DNA from: an uncultured Lachnospiraceae bacterium
GTDB taxonomy: Bacteria; Bacillota; Clostridia; Lachnospirales; Lachnospiraceae
Assembly: GCA_910587045.1 (NCBI GenBank)
Contig: CAJULG010000007.1
Coordinates: forward strand, 69,784-133,783
DNA length: 64,000 nt
Reading direction: 5' to 3'
Shown piece by piece: positions 53,495 through 61,262 of this stretch. The notes under the pieces are model-generated. The model worked only from the letters and a program-made list of their open reading frames with translations, had not been told where the DNA came from and searched no databases. The stretch's first letter is position 1. The number at the start of each line of letters is the position of its first letter. Made by a program: the position numbers and the translations under genes.

Positions 53495-53653
53495 CTAATC
53501 GCTTTTCTTGTTTGTCGGATAACCATTCCCCTGTAAATCAGTTGTAACAGAACAGGAGCCTTTTTTCTTAGGCTTGTCTTTTGCAGGATTCGTACTTTCC
53601 CATATGCCCTCCGGCATTGTATTAATCGGCTTTTTTTTGTCTGTCATTTTCAT
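53495..53653 (-). CDS. small Lys-rich hypothetical protein
   Basis: 52 residues: MKMTDKKKPINTMPEGIWES, a basic middle (KDKPKKKGSC), then VTTDLQGNGYPTNKKSD. GGAGG lies 12 bases upstream of the ATG. Codons are ordinary and the frame is clean, but no family is recognised. It lies upstream of, and in the same direction as, the TetR gene. Confidence 0.5.
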   Translation of the reverse strand: MKMTDKKKPINTMPEGIWESTNPAKDKPKKKGSCSVTTDLQGNGYPTNKKSD

Positions 53654-53828
53654 TTTCTTTTATAACCTCCGTTTTTTTGTTAGTATGAGGTGATTTATTT
53701 GAAATATTCATACGACATCCGGTTCTCTCGCGTAAGCAAAGGTGATAGCGTGAAACTCTGTGCCATGCACAAAATGAAAAACGCATAATATAGTATCATA
53801 GAATAATAGATTGTGAGATGATATCAGC

Positions 53829-54371
53829 ATGGAAGAAAACAGCTTGTCCAACAACTGCGATTTTGCCAGCCTCAGACCGGTCATGGTAGATCTGCCTTAT
53901 CCGCCGATCCAGGTTGAAGGTCAGAACCTGGCATATGCGAATCTGATCAGCATGGACTATTGTGGTTCCGTATCGGAAATGACAGCCCTTACCCAGTATA
54001 TCAATAATGAGAATCGGCTGTCCTGTAATAATTGTTCCGTAGCAAAGACGCTTCTGGGAATTGCAATGTCGGAAATGATCCATTTACAGAAGCTTGGAGA
54101 ATTAATTCTTTTGTTAGGCGGTACGGTTGACTTTGTTGCCAGATCCCATAATGGAAGGCCGGTCATGTGGACGCCGGAATGCCTTAAGCTGCCGGATCAG
54201 CTGAAAGCAATGCTTCTGACAGATGTGGAGGGAGAGTATGCGGCGATCAATCAGTATCGGATGCATATCAGGATGATAAAGGATGCATATGTCAATGCGG
54301 TACTGGAGCGAATCATAAAGGATGAGGAATATCATATCATGATACTCCAGACTTTGGTTAAGAATCTGTGA
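53829..54371 (+). CDS. ferritin-like domain protein
   Basis: 180 residues, a four-helix bundle with carboxylate/histidine patterns AMSEMIHLQKLGE and EGEYAAINQY followed by IKDEEYHIMI. The opening LPYPPIQVEGQNLAYANLI resembles clostridial rubrerythrin-like, manganese-catalase-like and CotJC-type proteins. It probably binds a di-metal centre in oxidative stress or spore coats. The 460-bp region upstream also holds the small minus-strand gene and the TetR operators. Confidence 0.75.
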   Translation: MEENSLSNNCDFASLRPVMVDLPYPPIQVEGQNLAYANLISMDYCGSVSEMTALTQYINNENRLSCNNCSVAKTLLGIAMSEMIHLQKLGELILLLGGTVDFVARSHNGRPVMWTPECLKLPDQLKAMLLTDVEGEYAAINQYRMHIRMIKDAYVNAVLERIIKDEEYHIMILQTLVKNL

Positions 54372-54417
54372 TGCATTTATATATTTAATAAAAAATAAAT
54401 AATAATCATATTTAAAC

Positions 54418-54446
54418 TTGACTTGAGGTACGCTTTTGGTTGTAAA
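54418..54446 (+). promoter_or_regulatory. promoter of the DUF362 gene
   Basis: TTGACT (54418-54423), 17-bp spacer and TGTAAA (54441-54446), about 50 bp before the ATG at 54497, which has a CAAAGGAGGA ribosome binding site. Confidence 0.5.
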
Positions 54447-54496
54447 ATGAAATTACTGGCACAAATAGAAAATGAAAGGCCAAAGGAGGACGTTGA

Positions 54497-55363
54497 ATGC
54501 AGTCAAAAGTGTATTTTTCAAGACAGGTTACGCCGGAACAGGTATTAGAGCTTTACCGTCTGGCGGGAAAACAGCTTTCCGGCAAAATAGCAATTAAAGT
54601 ACATTCCGGCGAAACGGGAAATCAGAACTTTTTGCATCCTGAATTCTGGAAGCCTGTTGTTGATGCTGTAGGCGGAACGGTTGTAGAGTGTAACACTGCG
54701 TATGAGGGTACAAGGGATACAACAGAAAAACACTTAAAGACCCTGGAGGAGCATGGGTGGAACCGGAACTTTGCAGTAGATCTTCTGGATGCGGAAGGAC
54801 CGGATCTGGAACTGTCAATTCCAAAGGGAAAACGGATACAGGTAAATTATGTGGGTAAGAATCTGGCGAACTATGATTCCCTTCTGGTACTGTCTCATTT
54901 TAAAGGACATCCTATGGGCGGCTATGGCGGTGCATTGAAACAGTTATCAATCGGTATTGCATCCTCATATGGAAAGGCAAATATCCATGGAGCAGGAAAT
55001 CTGGAAGAAATCTGGACTGCGGATCAGGATTCCTTCTTAGAGTCTATGGCAGATGCCGCTTCTTCTGTCGTTGACTATTTCCATGGAGAAATCGTTTATA
55101 TCAACGTAATGAAAAATATGTCCGTAGATTGTGACTGCTGTGCAGTCGCAGAGGATCCGTGCATGGCGGATATTGGTATTCTTGCATCCCTGGATCCGGT
55201 TGCCATAGATCAGGCCTGTATTGATTTAGTCTATGCAGCAACAGAGGATCCCGGGCAGGGGCATCTGCTGGAACGGATCGAGAGCCGTAACGGAATTCAT
55301 ACCATAGAGGCAGCGGCAGAGCTGGGCATTGGTTCCAGAGAATATGAACGGATTGAAATATAG
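54497..55363 (+). CDS. DUF362-family protein (ferredoxin-less)
   Basis: 288 residues. KVHSGETGNQNFLHPEFW, VVECNTAYEGTRDTTEKH, SHFKGHPMGGYGGALKQLSIG and DIGILASLDPVAIDQA mark DUF362. Many members end in a ferredoxin domain; this one does not, though it has VDCDCCAVAEDPC in the middle. Function is not established; thought to act in redox or metal handling. Confidence 0.88.
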   Translation: MQSKVYFSRQVTPEQVLELYRLAGKQLSGKIAIKVHSGETGNQNFLHPEFWKPVVDAVGGTVVECNTAYEGTRDTTEKHLKTLEEHGWNRNFAVDLLDAEGPDLELSIPKGKRIQVNYVGKNLANYDSLLVLSHFKGHPMGGYGGALKQLSIGIASSYGKANIHGAGNLEEIWTADQDSFLESMADAASSVVDYFHGEIVYINVMKNMSVDCDCCAVAEDPCMADIGILASLDPVAIDQACIDLVYAATEDPGQGHLLERIESRNGIHTIEAAAELGIGSREYERIEI

Positions 55364-55392
55364 GATTTCCAGGTTGCGCAGGAGGAAATGAT

Positions 55393-55974
55393 ATGGCAAA
55401 GACAAAGCATGAGAATATTCAGAAAATAGCATTGTCCGCAATGTTTCTGGCGATTGGTCTGCTTCTGCCGTTTTTGACCGGACAGATCAGGCAGATTGGA
55501 AATATGATGCTGCCGATGCATCTTCCGGTTCTGCTGTGCGGACTGATCTGCGGCTGGCAGTATGGTCTGGAGATCGGGCTGATCCTTCCCATCCTTCGAC
55601 ATTTTCTATTTGGCATGCCGCAATTATACCCTACCGGCATTGCCATGTCCGTGGAGCTTGCAACCTATGGCCTTATCGTGGGACTGGTCTATTCCCGTTC
55701 CCGCTGGCAGTGCGTCATATCCCTGTACCGGGCGATGCTGATCGCCATGCTGTCCGGAAGAGTGATATGGGGGATTGCCATGGTCCTGATGCTGGGCGTA
55801 GGAGAGAACGGATTTACATGGGTGGCATTTACGGCAGGTGCGTTCTTTAATGCAATTCCGGGTATTATCATCCAGCTGATATTGATCCCGGCAGTCATGG
55901 TGGCATTAAACCGGACCGGTCTGGTTCCATTCCGGCAGAGAGAGAAGGAACCGAAGGCCGCGGCAGATGGATAA
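55393..55974 (+). CDS. ECF transporter S component
   Basis: 193 residues with five to six TM helices. The opening ALSAMFLAIGLLLPFLTGQI and the MLPMHLPVLLCGLICGWQYG segment are typical of substrate-binding S components of energy-coupling-factor vitamin transporters. No ECF A/T genes are nearby, so it likely uses a shared module. No riboswitch is visible ahead of it, so the ligand is unknown. GGAGG precedes the ATG. Confidence 0.85.
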   Translation: MAKTKHENIQKIALSAMFLAIGLLLPFLTGQIRQIGNMMLPMHLPVLLCGLICGWQYGLEIGLILPILRHFLFGMPQLYPTGIAMSVELATYGLIVGLVYSRSRWQCVISLYRAMLIAMLSGRVIWGIAMVLMLGVGENGFTWVAFTAGAFFNAIPGIIIQLILIPAVMVALNRTGLVPFRQREKEPKAAADG

Positions 55975-55985
55975 AGGATACTCAA

Positions 55986-56558
55986 ATGTTATATAGAATC
56001 GAACCGATCATAAATAAAATAATGCAATTACAAAGGAACAATGTCCCGGTTATGGTCGGGATAGATGGCAGATGTGCCGCAGGCAAGACAACGCTTGCGG
56101 CAGATCTGCAAAAAGGATTGGATTGCAGTGTAATTCATATGGATGATTTTTTTCTCCGGCCGGAGCAGAGAACGGAGGAACGATACCGGGAACCGGGAGG
56201 CAATATTGATTATGAGCGGTTGTTGCAGGAGGTTCTTCCGCCATTAAGACGGGGGCAGAGCTTTCAGTATCGCCCGTATGATTGTAAGCGGCAGGAACTA
56301 GGAAGGCCGGTTTTCGTGGAAGCAAGACCGGTCATGATTCTGGAGGGGACCTATGCCTGCCATCCGTTATTCCGGGAACAGTATCAGTTACGCGTATTTT
56401 TAACCCTGGAACCGGAGGAGCAGCTTCGCCGGATCCGGGAACGGAATGGAGCAGAAGCACTGGAACTATTCCGGAATAAGTGGATCCCGTTGGAGGAGCA
56501 CTATTTTTCCTGCTGTCAGGTGATGGAGCAAAGCGATATATGCATGCAGACCATGTAA
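55986..56558 (+). CDS. uridine-kinase-like P-loop kinase
   Basis: 190 residues: P-loop GIDGRCAAGKTTLA, then IHMDDFFL and PGGNIDYERL as in uridine/phosphoribulokinase-type enzymes, and a late RNKWIPLEEHYF segment. It phosphorylates a small substrate not identifiable here. It lies 11 bp after the ECF S gene; if linked, it could trap the imported vitamin or nucleoside by phosphorylation, which is inference. Confidence 0.82.
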   Translation: MLYRIEPIINKIMQLQRNNVPVMVGIDGRCAAGKTTLAADLQKGLDCSVIHMDDFFLRPEQRTEERYREPGGNIDYERLLQEVLPPLRRGQSFQYRPYDCKRQELGRPVFVEARPVMILEGTYACHPLFREQYQLRVFLTLEPEEQLRRIRERNGAEALELFRNKWIPLEEHYFSCCQVMEQSDICMQTM

Positions 56559-56641
56559 AGCTCCTGATATGCAGGTGATTGAAGCTGCCTTCTTTCTTCT
56601 GCAGGAAGTCCTGCATGGTTCATTATGACAGGCGGCAAGGA

Positions 56642-57115
56642 TCACCTCTTTTTATTGCGAAGCGCCAGATGGCGGCCGAGAAGGAAAACGCCACTCAGCA
56701 TTTCCACTATAGACAGTCCCAGCATAAAACCCGAAAGGAACTCCTGTATATCTGTTCCTGTGAACATTCTTGAGAGCGCCAGCATAACGCCGCCCATAAT
56801 GATTAAAATGTATCCGATAATTAACAGCTTGGTATTTTTCAGGTGTTCTATTTGCTTCATCATTTCGATCATCTGCGCATTATCATAAGTCTGTATGCTT
56901 TTTTCATCTTCTTCGCCGCGGATCAGCTCGGCAAGTGTAGTATTTAATTCTTCACATAACAATTCGATTATGGAATAATCAGGCATGCATTTTCCTGTTT
57001 CCCATTTGGAAATGGTCTTATTTGAGACTCCGATTTTTTCTGCAAGCTGCTCCTGGGTTAGATTTTTTTCTTTTCGCTTTTGTGTAATGAACCTGCCTGT
57101 TGTAACTGGATTCAT
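56642..57115 (-). CDS. XRE-family regulator with two TM helices
   Basis: 157 residues: helix-turn-helix QKRKEKNLTQEQLAEKIGVSNKTISKWETG, a short linker, and two TM helices (LLIIGYILIIMGGVMLAL and FLSGFMLGLSIVEMLSGVFLL). Stand-alone and divergent from rlmI. Confidence 0.9.
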   Translation of the reverse strand: MNPVTTGRFITQKRKEKNLTQEQLAEKIGVSNKTISKWETGKCMPDYSIIELLCEELNTTLAELIRGEEDEKSIQTYDNAQMIEMMKQIEHLKNTKLLIIGYILIIMGGVMLALSRMFTGTDIQEFLSGFMLGLSIVEMLSGVFLLGRHLALRNKKR

Positions 57116-57302
57116 ATTTCGATACCTCCTGATTGTTTTTACTTATAGTTTAACGAATCTTAGAAAAAAACACATCCCCTGATCGGAGAATATGCGTGGA
57201 ATCATATGATTTTATGGTGTGAAATATATGGAAAAGCATTTGAAAAGCGGAGCGGATGTAGTACAATAAGTATACAAAACCGATAGGAAGAGGAGTAATC
57301 AG

Positions 57303-58505
57303 ATGAGCAATGGAATTGTAACCCTGAAAAAAGGTGCAGGCCGCTCCCTGAAGGCAGGGGGACCCTGGATCTATGATAACGAAGTCGCAAGTATTTTGGG
57401 TGAGATACAGGATGGAGATATCGTTCTGGTACATGATTTTGACGGATATCCGTTAGGACGGGGATTTATTAACCGGAAGTCCAGGCTGATCATCCGTATG
57501 ATGACCAGAGATAAGGATACGGAGGTAGACGAAGCATTCATCCGTATGCGGGTTGCAAATGCCTGGGCGTATCGGAAGCAGGTAATTGATACGGAGAGCT
57601 GCCGGGTCATATTTGGAGAGGCAGACTTTCTTCCCGGGATTGTGGTAGATAAGTTCTCTGATATTCTGGTGGTGCAGTCCCTGGCACTCGGAATTGACCG
57701 TTTTAAATTGCTTATCATTGATGCACTCCGGGAGGAGATGGCGAAGGATGGTATAAGCATCCGTGGCGTATATGAGCGCAGTGATGCAAAGGTCCGGGAG
57801 CAGGAGGGGATGGAGCGTACCAAGGGCTTTCTCGGAGATACCTTTGATACGAAGGTAGAAATCGTGGAAAATCAGATCCACTATCTGGTTGATGTAAAGG
57901 AGGGACAAAAGACTGGTTTTTTCCTGGATCAGAAGGAAAACCGGAAGGCAATCTGGAGGCTGTGCCGGGGAGCGAGGGTACTGGACTGCTTTACTCATAC
58001 CGGTTCCTTTGCTCTGAATGCAGGTATGGCCGGGGCTGCCAGTGTACTCGGTGTGGATGCATCTGAGCTAGGGATAGCACAGGCAAGAGAGAATGCCAGA
58101 CTGAATCATCTGGAGGAACGGGTACAATTCCAGTGCAGAGATGTATTTGAACTGCTGCCGGAGCTGGAGCGACAGGGTGAGCAGTTCGATGTGATCATCC
58201 TGGATCCGCCGGCGTTTACCAAGTCCAGGAATTCCATTAAGAATGCAGTAAAGGGGTATCGGGAAATCAACCTTCGCGCCATGAAGCTGCTTCGGGATGG
58301 CGGGTATCTTGCAACCTGCTCCTGTTCCCGTTTCATGGATTACGCCTTATTTACCCGGACGATCGGACAGGCCGCAGGCAATGTACATAAGCGGCTCCGT
58401 CAGGTGGAGTACCGGACCCAGGCACCGGATCATCCGATCCTGTGGGCAGCAGAGGATTCATACTACCTGAAGTTCTATATATTTCAGGTGTGTGATGAAA
58501 AGTAG
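57303..58505 (+). CDS. class I rRNA methyltransferase, RlmI type (PUA plus SAM domain)
   Basis: 400 residues: N-terminal PUA-like RNA-binding domain (KKGAGRSLKAGGPWIYDNEV), a linker, and a SAM-binding domain with DQKENRKAIW, LDCFTHTGSFALNAG and catalytic LDPPAFTKSR. RlmI makes m5C1962 in 23S rRNA, but TCSCSRFMDY shows the conserved cysteine region of this group rather than proof of the exact site. RBS AGGAG. Confidence 0.88.
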   Translation: MSNGIVTLKKGAGRSLKAGGPWIYDNEVASILGEIQDGDIVLVHDFDGYPLGRGFINRKSRLIIRMMTRDKDTEVDEAFIRMRVANAWAYRKQVIDTESCRVIFGEADFLPGIVVDKFSDILVVQSLALGIDRFKLLIIDALREEMAKDGISIRGVYERSDAKVREQEGMERTKGFLGDTFDTKVEIVENQIHYLVDVKEGQKTGFFLDQKENRKAIWRLCRGARVLDCFTHTGSFALNAGMAGAASVLGVDASELGIAQARENARLNHLEERVQFQCRDVFELLPELERQGEQFDVIILDPPAFTKSRNSIKNAVKGYREINLRAMKLLRDGGYLATCSCSRFMDYALFTRTIGQAAGNVHKRLRQVEYRTQAPDHPILWAAEDSYYLKFYIFQVCDEK

Positions 58506-58517
58506 GAAACAGTCACG

Positions 58518-58546
58518 TTGACAAATAGTTTTTATCCGTATACACT
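58518..58546 (+). promoter_or_regulatory. promoter of the NYN-domain gene
   Basis: TTGACA (58518-58523), 17-bp spacer, TACACT (58541-58546), just after the rlmI stop. Confidence 0.75.
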
Positions 58547-58608
58547 GAGAATATCAGGATGACGACCGGCAGGAACCGGTGAATAAGAGGAAAGTAAAGA
58601 GGGAAGAA

Positions 58609-59562
58609 ATGGAAAAACGAATTGCTCTGCTGATCGATGCAGAGAATACCAGTGCAAAGTATCTGGACAGTATATTTATGGAGTTAAAGAATTATGGAAC
58701 CGTAACCTATAAGCGGATGTATGGGGATTTTACCTTAAAGACGCTGGCAGACTGGAACCATCGTGCATTGGCCTATGCAGTAGTACCGATTCAGCAGCCA
58801 AGATATTCTACGGCAAAGAATGCGGCTGATATCATGCTGGTCATTGATGCCATGGACATTATGTACACCAAGAATGTAGATATTTTCTGCATTGTGTCTT
58901 CTGACAGTGATTTCACCCGTCTGGTCACCCGGCTGTGTGATGAAGGCATGGAGGTGATCGGTATGGGGAAGAGTGATGCGTCCCGGACGCTGAAAGCAGC
59001 CTGTACCATTTATAAGAATCTGGAGATCATCTATGGTGATTCCGATGAGATCGGAGCCTCCGGACAGAAGAATGCCGGTGTGGGACACAAGACGGAAGAT
59101 ATTGAAAAGAATATTGTTCCGCTGTCAGAGATTAAGAAGAGTATGGTGGAGATTGTACGGGAGAACGAGAATCTTGGCAACCGTACAGGACTTGGCGGCT
59201 TAAAGAGCAGCATCCAGCGGCTGTATAAGGACTTTGACGAACGGAATTACGGATACAGCTCCATGACGAAGCTGGTTAAGGAGCTGAAGGATTTCGTAGT
59301 AACCCAGGAGCGCAGTACCGTCTATGTATCCTTAAGCGGGGTAGAGGTTAACGAGAAGACCGTTGAAGGCTTCATTGTAGAGATGGTGAAGCGGGGGCCC
59401 ATTGACCTTGGCCGTCTGGGGCAGACCATTCATACGGAATTTCCGGATTTTGATGTGAAAAGCTATGGTTATTCCCAGCTGGGAACCTTTGTGCAGAGCA
59501 TAGAGGGAATCATTGTGGAGCCTAATAAGGGTGGAAAATACGCAAGATTTGCGGAAGGATAG
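58609..59562 (+). CDS. NYN-domain (LabA/DUF88-like) protein with OST-HTH/LOTUS domains
   Basis: 317 residues. The N-terminal NYN nuclease-like domain has acidic residues in LLIDAEN, NAADIMLVIDAMD and VSSDSDFTRLV, and the C-terminal half has one or two OST-HTH/LOTUS RNA-binding segments (LKSSIQRLYKDFDERNYGYSS; DFDVKSYGYSQLGTFVQSI). The combination suggests RNA processing or decay. The start at 58609 follows AGAGGGAAG; the frame runs back to GTG 58579. Probably co-transcribed with the Rrf2 gene 18 bp away. Confidence 0.85.
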   Translation: MEKRIALLIDAENTSAKYLDSIFMELKNYGTVTYKRMYGDFTLKTLADWNHRALAYAVVPIQQPRYSTAKNAADIMLVIDAMDIMYTKNVDIFCIVSSDSDFTRLVTRLCDEGMEVIGMGKSDASRTLKAACTIYKNLEIIYGDSDEIGASGQKNAGVGHKTEDIEKNIVPLSEIKKSMVEIVRENENLGNRTGLGGLKSSIQRLYKDFDERNYGYSSMTKLVKELKDFVVTQERSTVYVSLSGVEVNEKTVEGFIVEMVKRGPIDLGRLGQTIHTEFPDFDVKSYGYSQLGTFVQSIEGIIVEPNKGGKYARFAEG

Positions 59563-59579
59563 AAGGAAGGGGACTGACA

Positions 59580-60014
59580 ATGAAGGTTTCGACTAAGGGC
59601 AGGTATGCACTGCGGCTTATGATTGATATCGCTATGAATGATGTGGGGGAGCCGGTAAGGATTAAGGATATATCACGAAGACAGGAGATATCGGAAAAGT
59701 ACCTGGAGCAGATCATTTCTGTCTTAAATAAGGCCGGATATGTCAGAAGCATCCGTGGTTCCAAAGGCGGCTATACACTGACGAAACCGGCAAAGGATTA
59801 TACTGCGGGCATGATCCTGCGTCTGACGGAGGGAAGTCTGGCACCGGTCAGTTGTCTGGAGCTGGAGGAAAACGATTGTGCAAGGCAGGGGGAGTGTGCT
59901 ACCCTGGAGCTGTGGAAACGTATGGATGAAGCTGTTAGGAATGTTGTGGACTCGATTACCCTGGAGGATCTGGTGGAATGGCAGAAAAGTAAAACCAATG
60001 ATTATTCGATTTAG
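59580..60014 (+). CDS. Rrf2-family regulator with three-cysteine motif
   Basis: 144 residues: winged helix (MKVSTKGRYALRLMIDIA, RQEISEKYLEQIISVLNKAGYVRSIRGSKGGY) and a loop with SCLELEENDCARQGEC, three cysteines as in the Fe-S regulators IscR/NsrR and unlike cysteine-less CymR. It likely senses iron-sulfur status or redox state. RBS GGAAGGGGA. Confidence 0.9.
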   Translation: MKVSTKGRYALRLMIDIAMNDVGEPVRIKDISRRQEISEKYLEQIISVLNKAGYVRSIRGSKGGYTLTKPAKDYTAGMILRLTEGSLAPVSCLELEENDCARQGECATLELWKRMDEAVRNVVDSITLEDLVEWQKSKTNDYSI

Positions 60015-60654
60015 GGTAAAGTAATTGACAGTTCTCTTTGTGTTATTTTTAAGCCTGCTTTTGTTGGTGGCATTGATATGAATGAGTAACTTCTTATGTT
60101 TATTACAGGAAAATTTAATACATATGAAAAGCATACCCGGATGCCTCTTATGGATTCGGGTTCTTTTATGTTCATTAGAGGCTGTTAAGGGATGGCAGCG
60201 AGTAGATTGGATGCTTTCGATAATGACTGGAAAAAGTAACGGATTGATATGAGAGTGGCGCTGGAGTATTTTTGTCAGAAGAAAGAGTATGGAGTGGTTA
60301 AATACGAGATGGGACAATACTACTAGAAACTAGGACAATGAAATTGATGATTTTGAGAAAAAAGTAGAGTATAATAAAAATATAGTATATTTTGATAGAT
60401 AAAGTCAATTTAAGTAGGTATTAACACGATTTGCTATTCTATATTAATGCTGTTAATATAAATATGTGTAAGATATATGGATAATTCAAAGTTATCTGTT
60501 GGATTGATAAAAAATCTATGCTAATTTTCTAGTATTTATAGAAAATAGGCTTAGAACGGTCAATGGTTATCCGATAAATGATATAATAAATATATTTTTA
60601 GGTCAGTTTCAAATTGTGTATTTTATAGGTAATGCAATATTAGTGGGAGATTCT
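60015..60654. other. 640-bp gap marking the edge of an AT-rich island
   Basis: It contains the terminator at 60135, a 25-residue open frame (60249-60326, MRVALEYFCQKKEYG) that may be a gene remnant, and from about 60330 a clear drop in GC that lasts to the window end. An open frame runs into the next gene without a convincing start. No integrase, repeat or RNA gene was recognised. Confidence 0.55.
60135..60168 (+). terminator. intrinsic terminator downstream of the Rrf2 gene
   Basis: ACCCGGAT pairs with ATTCGGGT (one wobble) around an 11-base loop, followed by TCTTTTAT. It lies 120 bp after the Rrf2 stop. Confidence 0.65.
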
Positions 60655-61262
60655 ATGGCTATTACAGGTGAAAATATTTCTAAATTTACATATGTCAGGT
60701 TTGATGATAGTTATTCTGTTTTGCCAATACAAAATTATTTGTCGATAAAGCTGATGGAAGTCGAATCAAAACACGTTGCCTTTTTTAATGACAAGTCTAA
60801 AATTTTTTTGAACTTTCTGAAAAAGTCAACTATAATAATACAATTTTAGGCATCCATCGGCATGCCACAATTCAAAATGAATATTTTCGTATTAATAATA
60901 TGAGCAAATCTGCCTGCCTTAGAGCAGTTAGATTTGTCATAACAAGAGATGGTCGTATATGGTCAGACAATACACATTGGACATTAGCTTACTTTCTTAA
61001 GTATGGGATGGAGATAACTATTATGTATATACCAATGTATATAGTAGATTTCCGCGAGGATGTGCCAACTATATTTGATAAAAATGGCACTGTATTTGAT
61101 AGTTTGTTTGATATTAGGAATTCCATAGCATCGGCCCAAAGAATTCAGGAACGTTTAGATAAAGGCTGGCGTCCACCCAACTTATCTTATAAAATAATTG
61201 ATCTAAATAATGATATTTGTAAATTACTTAAGAAAGAAGGAAATTGTATTGTCCAAAGTTAA
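60655..61262 (+). pseudogene. unrecognised partner gene of the STAND protein, split by one frame break
   Basis: ATG at 60655 has GGGAG five bases upstream and reads MAITGENISKFTYVRFDDSY ... FFNDKSKIF. One T added to the seven-T run at 60803-60809 joins it to FELSEKVNYNNTILGIHRHA ... and on through RDGRIWSDNTHWTLAYFL, IPMYIVDFREDVP and LDKGWRPPNLSY to the stop, about 202 residues. The IWSDNTHW then PMYIVDF pattern faintly recalls ParB/sulfiredoxin-like folds, but I cannot assign it. Its end overlaps the STAND gene start by 14 bp, so they form one operon. AT-rich. Confidence 0.55.

Noticed and set aside
53701..53828. Possible riboswitch upstream of the ferritin-like gene
   Set aside because: The sequence has several GC-rich words, but no consensus core of any riboswitch I know and no clear stem set.
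60249..60326. 25-residue open frame MRVALEYFCQKKEYG near the second island edge
   Set aside because: Too short, no good ribosome binding site, no recognisable family; mentioned only as a possible remnant.
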